From NCBI RefSeq assembly GCF_010499255.1, contig NZ_JAAGRN010000011.1, positions 1-64,000 on the forward strand: DNA of 64,000 nt, given 5' to 3'. Within the stretch, counting starts at the first letter, position 1; each line of letters opens with the position of its first letter. Positions 15,206 to 24,308 of the stretch are shown here, piece after piece. The notes under the pieces are model-generated. The model was not told the origin of the DNA. It saw only the letters and a list, made by a program, of their open reading frames with translations, and did no database searches. A program made the translations under genes and the position numbers. The DNA comes from Sheuella amnicola. GTDB taxonomy: Bacteria; Pseudomonadota; Gammaproteobacteria; Burkholderiales; Burkholderiaceae_B.

Positions 15206-16968
15206 ATCTCTGCGCACTCTTTGAAGATGCGTACTTGACAGGTTTTGCATATCGCACGATCCAGTCGATCAAAAATGCCCTTGATCGCATCTTCCTTTGT
15301 TTGGAAGATGTGATCATGACCGAGTCGATCAAGAAATCCGGTGCGTTGCCACATTTCCATCACCTCGGGGCGAGGGCGATGAAAGTATAAATCGCCCCCC
15401 GCTGCGCGTCTTGCCTGTAATTCTTGCTCCCACAGTTCGGCTCCCGAAAGGTCGATAAAGTTCATACTCCGAGCCATGACCAGCAGGTGCGTGGGGGCGT
15501 TTCCCTGTTCACGCAGTTTCAACAATGTTTGGGATACATGCTGGGTCGCACCGAAATAAATGGATCCCTCCATTCTAAGCATGAGTATTTGAGGGCACTG
15601 CGGTATTTGTTTTTGCTGCGTGACTGTCAGTGGTTCAAGCGGCCGATCGGGTTGTCGTGTCAAAAAACCCATGATCCGCATTGCCGGTTTCGATGTGCGA
15701 TGCAGATATGAAAGTAGCGAAAGCAATGTTCCAAGCAGAATTGCCATTTCTAGCCGGAGCAGAATGGTCGCCAGCATGGTGATCGCGCTGATGCCGAACT
15801 CTCGTCGATGCGACTTGATGAGACGAATCCATCTTGGAACGTCAAGCAACGACCAGGCCACTAACAAAAGTAGGCCAGATATTCCCGCCATGGGTATTTG
15901 AGATAAAACCGGCGCACTGATGGCAACAAGAATCATGAGAAATATCGCGCTGAAGACCGCAGCTAGCGGCGTCTTTGCGCCCGATTCAAAATTCGGCAAT
16001 GAGCGGTTCAGCGAGCCGCATGACAGATAGCAAGAGAAAAAACCGCCGGTCAGGTTGGATAGGCCTTGACCCAAAAATTCACGATTCGGATCAATGTGTT
16101 GCCCGGATTTTGCCGCCACGGCTTTTGCTATCGAAATGGATTGACCCAGAGCAATGATGCTTAATGCAACCGCGATACCCAGTAGATCAGCCGCTTCAGA
16201 CCAGGGAATGGTTGGCAAGTGGAATTCGGGCCATGGGGCTGGTATCGCACCTACTTGTGGAACTTTAGGTATGCCAAGACTCGATGTGGAATTATTGATG
16301 AAATAGGCGCAAACCGTACCCGCAATGATTCCAATCAACATGAAAGGAAGCTTGCGGTTTAATTTTTTAAATAGCAGCGCGCAAACAAGTGTCACACTAG
16401 CGACCAGCAGCGGGCCGGATTGCGTATCAGAGAGATGTTGACTGATATACACCAGTGTCGGAATGCTGCCGTGAACATCAGGCATCACCAAACCGAGTGC
16501 GTCTTTTAGTGCGTAAAGGGCGATCAATAAAGCGGCTCCGCTGGTAAATCCCATGAGTGCTGAGGGGGAAATAAAATTTGCCAGGGTTCCAAGCCGTAAC
16601 AATGCAACAGTTAACTGAATCAGACCCACCAGAATGGTCACCGTTAAAGCCAATTCGATAAAGCGACCCGAACCGGCTGCCGCCATTGGAATCAGCATGG
16701 CATACAGTGCAAGGGAATTGGCGTTGGTTGGCCCTGACATGACATGCCTGCTTGAACCAAATAAGGCTGCAACTGCGCAGGGAATAATGGCCGTGTATAA
16801 ACCGTATTCGGCAGGCAAACCCGCCAGCGTTGCGAACGCGATGGCTTGAGGCAGAACCAGGACTGCTCCTAGAAGAGCAGCGATCGAATCAGCCCGAAGT
16901 GTTTCTCGGTTGATGATTCCGATCCATGAGCCGAAAATTCTGTTCAAAAAGGACTCAGTGCTTTGCAT
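15202..16968 (-). CDS. SulP-family anion transporter with STAS domain
   Basis: A 588-residue inner-membrane carrier. The N-terminal part has about 12-14 hydrophobic segments with the SulP pattern AVLVLPQAIAFATLAGLPAE, followed near residue 455 by a cytoplasmic STAS domain (LMLRMEGSIYFGATQHV, then MNFIDLSGAELWEQE). SulP proteins move sulfate, bicarbonate or other anions. The STAS serine in DLSGAE is present. A four-cysteine tail at the end (CKTCQVRIFKEC) is unusual. Ion specificity is not visible in sequence. Confidence 0.9.
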   Translation of the reverse strand: MQSTESFLNRIFGSWIGIINRETLRADSIAALLGAVLVLPQAIAFATLAGLPAEYGLYTAIIPCAVAALFGSSRHVMSGPTNANSLALYAMLIPMAAAGSGRFIELALTVTILVGLIQLTVALLRLGTLANFISPSALMGFTSGAALLIALYALKDALGLVMPDVHGSIPTLVYISQHLSDTQSGPLLVASVTLVCALLFKKLNRKLPFMLIGIIAGTVCAYFINNSTSSLGIPKVPQVGAIPAPWPEFHLPTIPWSEAADLLGIAVALSIIALGQSISIAKAVAAKSGQHIDPNREFLGQGLSNLTGGFFSCYLSCGSLNRSLPNFESGAKTPLAAVFSAIFLMILVAISAPVLSQIPMAGISGLLLLVAWSLLDVPRWIRLIKSHRREFGISAITMLATILLRLEMAILLGTLLSLLSYLHRTSKPAMRIMGFLTRQPDRPLEPLTVTQQKQIPQCPQILMLRMEGSIYFGATQHVSQTLLKLREQGNAPTHLLVMARSMNFIDLSGAELWEQELQARRAAGGDLYFHRPRPEVMEMWQRTGFLDRLGHDHIFQTKEDAIKGIFDRLDRAICKTCQVRIFKECAEI

Positions 16969-17079
16969 AAATATTGTTCAAAATGTAGATGCGAATGAAT
17001 CTTATCTCGCTTATGATAGTCGAGTGGAAGGATTCAAGTGCGGCAGCCATCGCTGCCCGTGATACTCCTGGAGAAAACC

Positions 17080-17583
17080 ATGACAATTAAAGTTGGCGAT
17101 CGTGTGCCTGATGGCACGCTTACAGAATTCATCGAGACAGAAACCGCCGGTTGCAGTTTAGGTCCGAATGCCTTTCAGGTTGCAGATTTGGTAAAGGGTA
17201 AAAAGATACTGATGTTTGCATTGCCTGGCGCGTTTACCCCGACTTGTTCGGCTAAGCATGTTCCCAGCTACGTGGAGCATTATGACGCACTTAAGGCAAA
17301 AGGCGTGGATGAAATATGGTGCGTTGCAGTCAATGACGCTTTTGTGATGGGTGCTTGGGGACGTGACCAAAAGGTTGGTAATAAAGTCCGCATGATGGCT
17401 GACGGTTCTGCCCACTGGACCAAGGCATTGGGTTTGCAACTAGACCTTGATGCCAGAGGCATGGGAATCAGGTCGCAGCGTTATGCTGCTTACATTGTCG
17501 ACGGCGTGGTCAAAGTTCTTCACGTCGAAGGTCCCGGCAAGTACGAGGTAAGCGACGCAGCATCGATGCTCAAGGCGATCTGA
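17080..17583 (+). CDS. Peroxiredoxin (Prx5-type)
   Basis: A 167-residue thiol peroxidase that reduces hydroperoxides. The peroxidatic Cys lies in ALPGAFTPTCSAKHVPSY near residue 49, and the VNDAFVMGAWG segment is characteristic of the Prx5 group (often glutaredoxin- or glutathione-dependent). No glutaredoxin domain is fused. I chose the ATG at 17080 because CTGGAG precedes it and MTIKVGDRVPD is the usual start. It appears monocistronic. Confidence 0.92.
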   Translation: MTIKVGDRVPDGTLTEFIETETAGCSLGPNAFQVADLVKGKKILMFALPGAFTPTCSAKHVPSYVEHYDALKAKGVDEIWCVAVNDAFVMGAWGRDQKVGNKVRMMADGSAHWTKALGLQLDLDARGMGIRSQRYAAYIVDGVVKVLHVEGPGKYEVSDAASMLKAI

Positions 17584-17673
17584 TTTAACACTTTCATCCT
17601 GTGCGGCGGATCAATGGATAGTAGGGGCGGGATGTGTTACTTCTAGACTCTGTTTGATTCGCCGCTCTTTAGC

Positions 17674-18822
17674 ATGATTTCAACGATCGCCAATTTTCCC
17701 GCCCTGTATTTATCGACCCTGTTGATCCTAGTGTCAACAGGGCTGTTCAATACGTATATGGCGCTTCGGCTTTCCGCCGATGGTGTGAGTGAAGTTTGGA
17801 TCGGCGCACTGATCGCTGCCTATTATCTTGGTTTGGTGTTGGGCGCGCGAGTCAGTCATAGGCTGATCATTCGAGTCGGCCACATTCGAGCGTTTGCAGC
17901 TGCAGCGGTATTGTCGATATGCATGGTTTTGGCGCAGATGTTGCTCGACTCCCACTGGGTCTGGTTGATCTTACGCGCAGTGGCTGGCCTCTCTCTCGTC
18001 ACGCAATATGTGGTGATCGAGAGTTGGCTGAATGAGCAGGCTGAAAACAACCGTCGAGGCCGTGTGATGTCTGTCTATCTGATCATGTCGGGAACAGGGA
18101 CCGCGTTGGGACAACTGGCAATTACTTTGTATCCATCACTCGACTTAAGGCCCCTTGTATTTGTCGCGATTTGTCAGGCGCTTAGCTTGTTTCCGATTGT
18201 GCTGACCAGACAGACGCACCCTGCGGCTCCCATGCCAGCTCCACTGGATTTTGAATATTTTTGGAAAATGGTGCCGCATGCCTTACTGACGGTATTTCTC
18301 GCCGGATGTATAAGTGGCTCTTTCTATGGTTTATCCGCTGTTTATGCTGTCAAGCAAAATCTGACGACTGCGCAGGTTGCCATTTTTACCGCGACATCCG
18401 TAATAGCGGGTTTGGTCTCGCAATGGCCGATGGGATGGCTTGCTGATCGATTCAACCGTAGAAACATTGTCAGGATCAACGCATCGGTTCTGATTCTCTT
18501 AACAACTTCAATGTGGGGGTGGATGACCTGGCCATTCTGGTTCTTGTTACTGTTGGCTGCAGGGCTTGGAGTGTTTCAGTTTACGTTGTATGCGTTGGCA
18601 TCCGGATTGGCAAATGATGGAATGGCATCAGAGCATCGCGTGAGTCTTGCCGCTGTATTCTTGATGGCCTATGGAATCGGCGCATGTCTGGGTCCTATCA
18701 TCGCTGGTGCTTTAATGCGGTTTGCAGGAGCAGAAATGCTTTATGTATTTAGCACCGTGTGCGCACTGATTTTGTTAATCGTGATGACTAGAAAGGGAAA
18801 AGTTCCCGAGCCGTCGACCTGA
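17674..18822 (+). CDS. MFS transporter, YcaD-like
   Basis: A 382-residue carrier with 12 hydrophobic segments. The start LSTLLILVSTGLFNTYMALRL and the segment VVIESWLNEQAENNRRGRVMSVYLI match the YcaD/UMF23-like MFS group of small-molecule carriers with no assigned substrate. The family helix-2/3 loop motif appears as SHRLIIRVGH. It is a single gene between peroxiredoxin and ompW. Confidence 0.85.
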   Translation: MISTIANFPALYLSTLLILVSTGLFNTYMALRLSADGVSEVWIGALIAAYYLGLVLGARVSHRLIIRVGHIRAFAAAAVLSICMVLAQMLLDSHWVWLILRAVAGLSLVTQYVVIESWLNEQAENNRRGRVMSVYLIMSGTGTALGQLAITLYPSLDLRPLVFVAICQALSLFPIVLTRQTHPAAPMPAPLDFEYFWKMVPHALLTVFLAGCISGSFYGLSAVYAVKQNLTTAQVAIFTATSVIAGLVSQWPMGWLADRFNRRNIVRINASVLILLTTSMWGWMTWPFWFLLLLAAGLGVFQFTLYALASGLANDGMASEHRVSLAAVFLMAYGIGACLGPIIAGALMRFAGAEMLYVFSTVCALILLIVMTRKGKVPEPST

Positions 18823-18844
18823 TTTGTATTTCATTTTCATTCAG

Positions 18845-18890
18845 TTGATTTACCTCAAGCTCTACCGCCTAAGGACTTGAGTTATATCAA
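18845..18890. promoter_or_regulatory. Two FNR/ANR-like boxes upstream of ompW
   Basis: TTGATTTACCTCAA (18845-18858) and TTGAGTTATATCAA (18877-18890) each match the TTGAT-N4-ATCAA consensus at 9 of 10 positions, with centres 32 bases apart. A TACGAT -10-like hexamer at 18913-18918 places the second box at about -41.5 from a likely start near 18925, the usual class II activator position. ompW is a known FNR target in other proteobacteria. Confidence 0.65.
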
Positions 18891-18948
18891 GTCGATTCAT
18901 CATTCTTAGACTTACGATTTTCTTACACACTAACAAAGAGGAATCAAT

Positions 18949-19575
18949 ATGTGTAAGAAAGTGCTCGCAGCCGCGTTAATGTCCGTCGGAATGTTGTCCG
19001 TCGCTAATGTTCAGGCACAAGCTGCCGATCCCGGACCGTTTATGGTACGCGCCCGCGCCGTGTATCTTGGATGGGAAAATGGACAAGGCGGTGGTTTGCC
19101 TTTAGGTGGTGACACCAAGGTGACGGCGCAGAATTTGTGGATTCCCGAGATTGATCTTACATACTTCTTTACCAAGAATATTGCGACCGAGTTGGTACTG
19201 ACTTACCCTCAGGATATCAATGTCAATGTTGGAGGCAGCAAGGCGGGCACCATTTCCGCATTGCCACCGTCGCTGATGCTTCAATACCACTTTACCGATT
19301 TGGGTGCTTTCAAGCCCTATGTGGGAGTCGGTGTCAACTACACCTTGTTTTACAAGCGCGACAATATTCTGGGTGGTGCCGCCAGTGTCAGCAATTCCAG
19401 CGTTGGCGTTGTGGGTCAGCTTGGTTTTGATTACATGATAGATAAGAACTGGGGAGTCAACGTTGATCTGAAATACATTCAGATGGCGACAAACGTCTAT
19501 GTTGGTGGAGACAAGGCAGGAACATTGAACTTGAATCCTCTATCTGTCGGACTTGGCGTCTCTTACAGGTTCTAA
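18949..19575 (+). CDS. ompW: OmpW-family outer membrane protein
   Basis: A 208-residue, eight-stranded outer-membrane barrel. The signal peptide ends near VQAQAADPG; FMVRARAVYLGWENG, the middle PSLMLQYHFTDLGAFKPYVGVGVNYTLF and the terminal GVSYRF follow OmpW. OmpW forms a narrow hydrophobic channel and is linked to oxygen and osmotic stress. Two FNR-like boxes upstream support oxygen control. A rho-independent terminator follows 7 bases after the stop. Confidence 0.95.
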   Translation: MCKKVLAAALMSVGMLSVANVQAQAADPGPFMVRARAVYLGWENGQGGGLPLGGDTKVTAQNLWIPEIDLTYFFTKNIATELVLTYPQDINVNVGGSKAGTISALPPSLMLQYHFTDLGAFKPYVGVGVNYTLFYKRDNILGGAASVSNSSVGVVGQLGFDYMIDKNWGVNVDLKYIQMATNVYVGGDKAGTLNLNPLSVGLGVSYRF

Positions 19576-19582
19576 TAGAACT

Positions 19583-19618
19583 GAAAAAGCCCGCCGAAAA
19601 TTTCGAACGGGCTTTTTC
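19583..19618. terminator. Bidirectional rho-independent terminator, ompW / amtB
   Basis: An 11-bp perfect stem pairs GAAAAAGCCCG (19583-19593) with CGGGCTTTTTC (19608-19618). A/T runs on both sides let it end transcription from ompW and from the convergent amtB operon. Confidence 0.9.
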
Positions 19619-19653
19619 ACGTCGGGCGTCAATATAAGACTTATTAGACAGTA

Positions 19654-21054
19654 TCAGACTTCATACGCAGATTCGCCGTGTGAAGTTATATCTAGACCCT
19701 CACGCTCTTGGTCTTCCGGCACACGCAGGCCAATCACCATATCGATAAGTTTGAAAAGAATGTAAGACACAATGCCTGACCAGACAACGGTGGTTAGCAC
19801 GCCCTGACACTGCAACCAGACTTGATCGAGAATAGAGTATTCAGTAGCGGCTGCATTCGCGACATAGTCGAAAATACCTGAACCTCCTAGCGCTGGTGAA
19901 GCAAATACGCCGGTCAGGATTGCACCAAGTATGCCAGCGACGCCGTGAATGCCAAACACATCGAGCGAGTCGTCTGAACCGAGCATGCGCTTGAGGCTTG
20001 TGACCCCCCACAGGCCGCAGATGCCGGCTAACAAACCGATCGCTATGCTACCCATCGGACCGACAAAGCCGGCAGCAGGTGTAATTGCAACAAGACCCGC
20101 CACGCATCCTGATGCCGCACCCAGTCCAGAGGGTTTGTTTTTGCTCATCCATTCGACGAACGTCCAGCTTAGGACACCGGCAGCGGCAGCGATGAATGTG
20201 TTGACGAATGCCAGTGCAGCGGTTCCGTTTGCTTCAAGTGCCGAACCTGCATTGAAACCGAACCAGCCAAACCAGAGCAATGCGGCACCAGTCATGACGT
20301 GTACCAGATTGTGGGGTTTTAAGGGTTCTTTTCCGTATCCCAGACGCTTTCCGATGACAAACGATCCTACGAGTCCGGCTACGGCGGCATTAATATGAAC
20401 GACTGTACCGCCTGCGAAGTCAAGCACACCTTTCTGGAATAGCCAGCCTGCCTTGGCGGTCATCGCAGCAAGTGAATCCGCATCTTTGACCTCATCCGGG
20501 CCAGGCCAAAACCAGACCATATGGGCAATTGGCAAGTAGCAGAAGGTGAACCAGAGCACCATGAAACATAATACGGCCGAGAACTTCGCGCGTTCTGCAA
20601 AGGCACCGACAATTAGACAGCATGTGATGGTTGCAAAGGCCGCCTGGAACATAACGAAAACATATTCCGGGATCACAACGCCCTTGCTGAATGTCGCCGC
20701 ATGTGTGTCGGGCGTCATGCCCAAGAGAAACAGTCGATCGAATTTTCCTATAAATGCGCTACCTTCGGTAAATGCGAGACTGTATCCATAGGTCACCCAT
20801 AAAATTGTGATGAGTGAAAAAATCACAATACATTGCATCATGACTGACAGAATGTTTTTACTGCGAGTGAGACCGCCATAAAAAAGAGACAGTCCCGGCA
20901 GCGTCATCAACAATACAAGCGCGGTTGATATCAACATCCAGGTAGTATCGCCTTTGTTGGGTTCGGGTGCTTGCGCAGCCATTGCGACGTTGCTGACGCA
21001 GATTGTCATCGCCATGAATAGCAAGGACAGGATTCGTTTAAGCAAAATAGACAT
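19654..21054 (-). CDS. amtB: Ammonium transporter AmtB
   Basis: A 466-residue ammonium channel of the inner membrane. The signal sequence ends near NVAMAAQ, followed by 11 hydrophobic segments. The twin pore histidines fall in GGTVVHINAAVAGLVG and FGIHGVAGILGAI, and FYGGLTRSKNILS is a family hallmark. It follows glnK by 13 bases, the standard glnK-amtB pair in which GlnK blocks the channel when nitrogen is plentiful. The operon has a sigma-54 promoter upstream of the porin gene. Confidence 0.97.
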   Translation of the reverse strand: MSILLKRILSLLFMAMTICVSNVAMAAQAPEPNKGDTTWMLISTALVLLMTLPGLSLFYGGLTRSKNILSVMMQCIVIFSLITILWVTYGYSLAFTEGSAFIGKFDRLFLLGMTPDTHAATFSKGVVIPEYVFVMFQAAFATITCCLIVGAFAERAKFSAVLCFMVLWFTFCYLPIAHMVWFWPGPDEVKDADSLAAMTAKAGWLFQKGVLDFAGGTVVHINAAVAGLVGSFVIGKRLGYGKEPLKPHNLVHVMTGAALLWFGWFGFNAGSALEANGTAALAFVNTFIAAAAGVLSWTFVEWMSKNKPSGLGAASGCVAGLVAITPAAGFVGPMGSIAIGLLAGICGLWGVTSLKRMLGSDDSLDVFGIHGVAGILGAILTGVFASPALGGSGIFDYVANAAATEYSILDQVWLQCQGVLTTVVWSGIVSYILFKLIDMVIGLRVPEDQEREGLDITSHGESAYEV

Positions 21055-21067
21055 GACTGATCCTTAA

Positions 21068-22271
<1,204 letters not shown>

Positions 22272-22308
22272 TTCTCATCCTTGATCGGTGGTTTCGCATG
22301 ATGACTTC

Positions 22309-22326
22309 AAGCAAAATCCGTGCCAG
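22309..22326 (-). promoter_or_regulatory. Sigma-54 promoter of the porin-glnK-amtB operon
   Basis: On the minus strand the sequence CTGGCACGGATTTTGCTT matches the -24/-12 consensus YTGGCACG-N4-TTGCW at essentially every position. It lies about 40 bases before the porin start, with an NtrC-type palindrome further upstream. Confidence 0.92.
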
Positions 22327-22386
22327 TTTTGGCTCAAGGGATTTGGGTCGCGTGGTTCTGTTGTTTTAAGCGCGATAATTTTTTAT

Positions 22387-22403
22387 TGCACATTTTTAGT
22401 GCA
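22387..22403. promoter_or_regulatory. NtrC enhancer site
   Basis: TGCACATTTTTAGTGCA is a perfect 17-base palindrome in its outer arms and fits the NtrC consensus TGCAC-N7-GTGCA. Its centre is about 80 bases upstream of the sigma-54 -12 element. A weaker second match starts 22 bases on, at 22409 (TGCAC-N7-GGGCG), on the same helix face. Confidence 0.85.
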
Positions 22404-22561
22404 TGCGCTGCACCTTCAGGGGGCGAATGAGATGTCGGAAAGATGGGATCAATTATGCAAAATCTGCGTCTTAAAGTAGCGCGTAGTAATCTATGGTTAT
22501 ATAAATAGATAAACAATGACACCCGCAGGGGTGTTTTTGCAGACCAAAGTGGGGATATTGA

Positions 22562-23809
22562 ATGGTTCGGCGGCAGACTGGTAATTGGTATTTTGGTTGG
22601 AATATTGTGGCGGCAGCTTCGCTTTTGACGCTGATGACCGTTGGGATGCGCTTGGGGATCGGCCCCTTCTTTTTACCGATGCTGGAGGATTTGGGGTTTA
22701 GTAGAAGCCTTCTTTCGGGAATTATCGCGATCGGGATGCTTTGTTATGGCATCGGAATGCCGCTTGCGGGTTATCTGGTCGCAAAGTTCGGAACCAGATT
22801 CGTTTTGTTGCTTGGAACATTCATCGTTGCGGTTTCGGTGATATGGACAGTGAATGCAAGAACGCCGTTGAGCTTTTTCCTTGCTTTTGGCGTACTGATG
22901 TCGACTGGACTGGCATTTACGAGTCCTGTGGCAGTGACTCCGGTGATTAGTCGATGGTTCACGAGGCAGCGCGGGATGGCGCTTTTTTTTCTGTCTACTG
23001 GATCAATGGCGGGTATCGCTGTAGTGACACCGATTTTGACTTGGGCAATACAAGCCATCGGCTGGCAGGCCACAATGCTGTGGTTTGCCGCTTTGTTTGT
23101 GTTGATGACAGTGCCGGTTGCCATCTTTGTGATCAGGGAGAATGCGCCAGAGGGAACCGATTTATTACCTGATCAAAAGTCAGTTGCGGTATCCAAACCT
23201 TCAATTCCTTTGTCCACACTCTCATTTGCGGATGCGATCAGGACTGTTCCTTTCTGGAAAATTTGTCTGGGATTGTTTGCTTGTGGTTTCAGCATGAATT
23301 TACTGGGAACGCACGGTATGCCGATGCTAATGGATCATGGTTTCGATGCGACGACCAGCTCCGTCGGTATCGGACTGATCGGCGTGGTTGCCATTTTTGG
23401 GACGTTAGTATTGGGGCGAATTGCCGACAAGATTGAGCGTCGCAAAATTTTGGCTTTTATTTACTTTGTCCGTGGACTTGGTTTTTTCGCCTTGCTGATT
23501 GTCGGTACCCATTTTGAGCTCTATGGCGCGGCGGCGATCGGTGGACTGGTCTGGGCCGGGAGCATCGCGATGTCTTCCGCGATACTTGCTGACATTTACG
23601 GCATTAGACTGGTTGGTTTTCTTTATGGATGGGCTTATCTGGGACATCAGATCGGGGCGATGATCAGTTCATGGCTAGGCGGTTGGGGCTATGAGACTTT
23701 TGGTACCCATTGGATCGCATTCGGGCTTTCGGGTGGATTGCTGTTTATGGCGGCGGCAATTTCACTTACTTTGCCGCGCAAGGGAGTAACTTATTGCACC
23801 GCCATTTAA
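22562..23809 (+). CDS. MFS transporter, OFA/monocarboxylate-like
   Basis: A 415-residue, 12-helix carrier with an OFA-type start (NWYFGWNIVAAASLLTLMTVG), the loop GYLVAKFGTRFVLLLGT and RWFTRQRGMALFFLSTGSMAG. It may import or export a small carboxylate. It converges with the RpiB-like gene of the C4 sugar cluster and could belong to that function, but nothing in the sequence ties them. A GC-rich hairpin overlaps its stop. Confidence 0.85.
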   Translation: MVRRQTGNWYFGWNIVAAASLLTLMTVGMRLGIGPFFLPMLEDLGFSRSLLSGIIAIGMLCYGIGMPLAGYLVAKFGTRFVLLLGTFIVAVSVIWTVNARTPLSFFLAFGVLMSTGLAFTSPVAVTPVISRWFTRQRGMALFFLSTGSMAGIAVVTPILTWAIQAIGWQATMLWFAALFVLMTVPVAIFVIRENAPEGTDLLPDQKSVAVSKPSIPLSTLSFADAIRTVPFWKICLGLFACGFSMNLLGTHGMPMLMDHGFDATTSSVGIGLIGVVAIFGTLVLGRIADKIERRKILAFIYFVRGLGFFALLIVGTHFELYGAAAIGGLVWAGSIAMSSAILADIYGIRLVGFLYGWAYLGHQIGAMISSWLGGWGYETFGTHWIAFGLSGGLLFMAAAISLTLPRKGVTYCTAI

Positions 23810-23822
23810 TTCGGGGCGGTGC
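23796..23822. terminator. GC-rich hairpin between convergent genes
   Basis: GCACCGCC (23796-23803) pairs with GGCGGTGC (23815-23822) around an 11-base loop, overlapping the MFS stop codon. Neither side has a run of T, so it may be a weak or factor-assisted terminator, or an mRNA end-protecting structure. Confidence 0.45.
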
Positions 23823-23838
23823 GTCATCTGCGGATATT

Positions 23839-24288
23839 TCAGCAGCAAGCTTTAGGTTGGTAAGCGTTGATCAGGTCGACTTTGGGTTGTGAGCGTCCTC
23901 CGTCGAACGTACTTTTCAACCAGCTGTCCACAATCGCTTTTGCCAACTCAGGACCGACTACGCGTGCGCCAATCGTAATGATCTGGGCATCGTTGCTTCG
24001 ACTGGCTCGCTCGGCTGAATAAGTGTCGTGACACTGGGCCGCACGGATGCCCGGGACCTTGTTGGCCGAAATGGCCATGCCGATTCCGGTTCCGCACAAA
24101 AGTAATCCGCGTTCGAATTTTCCGGCTGCTACTTGTTCGGCCAAACCGAAAGCAACATTTGGATAGAGAACTGGCTTGGCATCATGAGTGCCGAAGTCGG
24201 TTACTTCGTGTCCGGCATCCTGAATGTGCTTTTTGAGTGTTTCTTTTAGATCATATGCTGCTTCGTCGCAGCCGATTGCGAGTTTCAT
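23839..24288 (-). CDS. RpiB/LacAB-family sugar-phosphate isomerase, EryI/DerI-like
   Basis: Probably interconverts D-erythrulose 4-phosphate and D-erythrose 4-phosphate rather than ribose 5-phosphate. The catalytic Cys lies in LLCGTGIGMAISANKVPG. Two histidines of E. coli RpiB are absent: GCDH reads GCDE here, and the ring-opening His-Asn pair near residue 99 reads SND. The stretch HDTYSAERASRSNDAQIIT resembles, from memory, the erythritol-pathway isomerase EryI. Open-chain tetrulose phosphates would not need the ring-opening His. It is the last gene of a four-gene leftward operon and follows the DhaK-DhaL kinase by 20 bases. Confidence 0.8.
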   Translation of the reverse strand: MKLAIGCDEAAYDLKETLKKHIQDAGHEVTDFGTHDAKPVLYPNVAFGLAEQVAAGKFERGLLLCGTGIGMAISANKVPGIRAAQCHDTYSAERASRSNDAQIITIGARVVGPELAKAIVDSWLKSTFDGGRSQPKVDLINAYQPKACC

Positions 24289-24308
24289 GTTTTTGTTTCC
24301 TTGACAAA

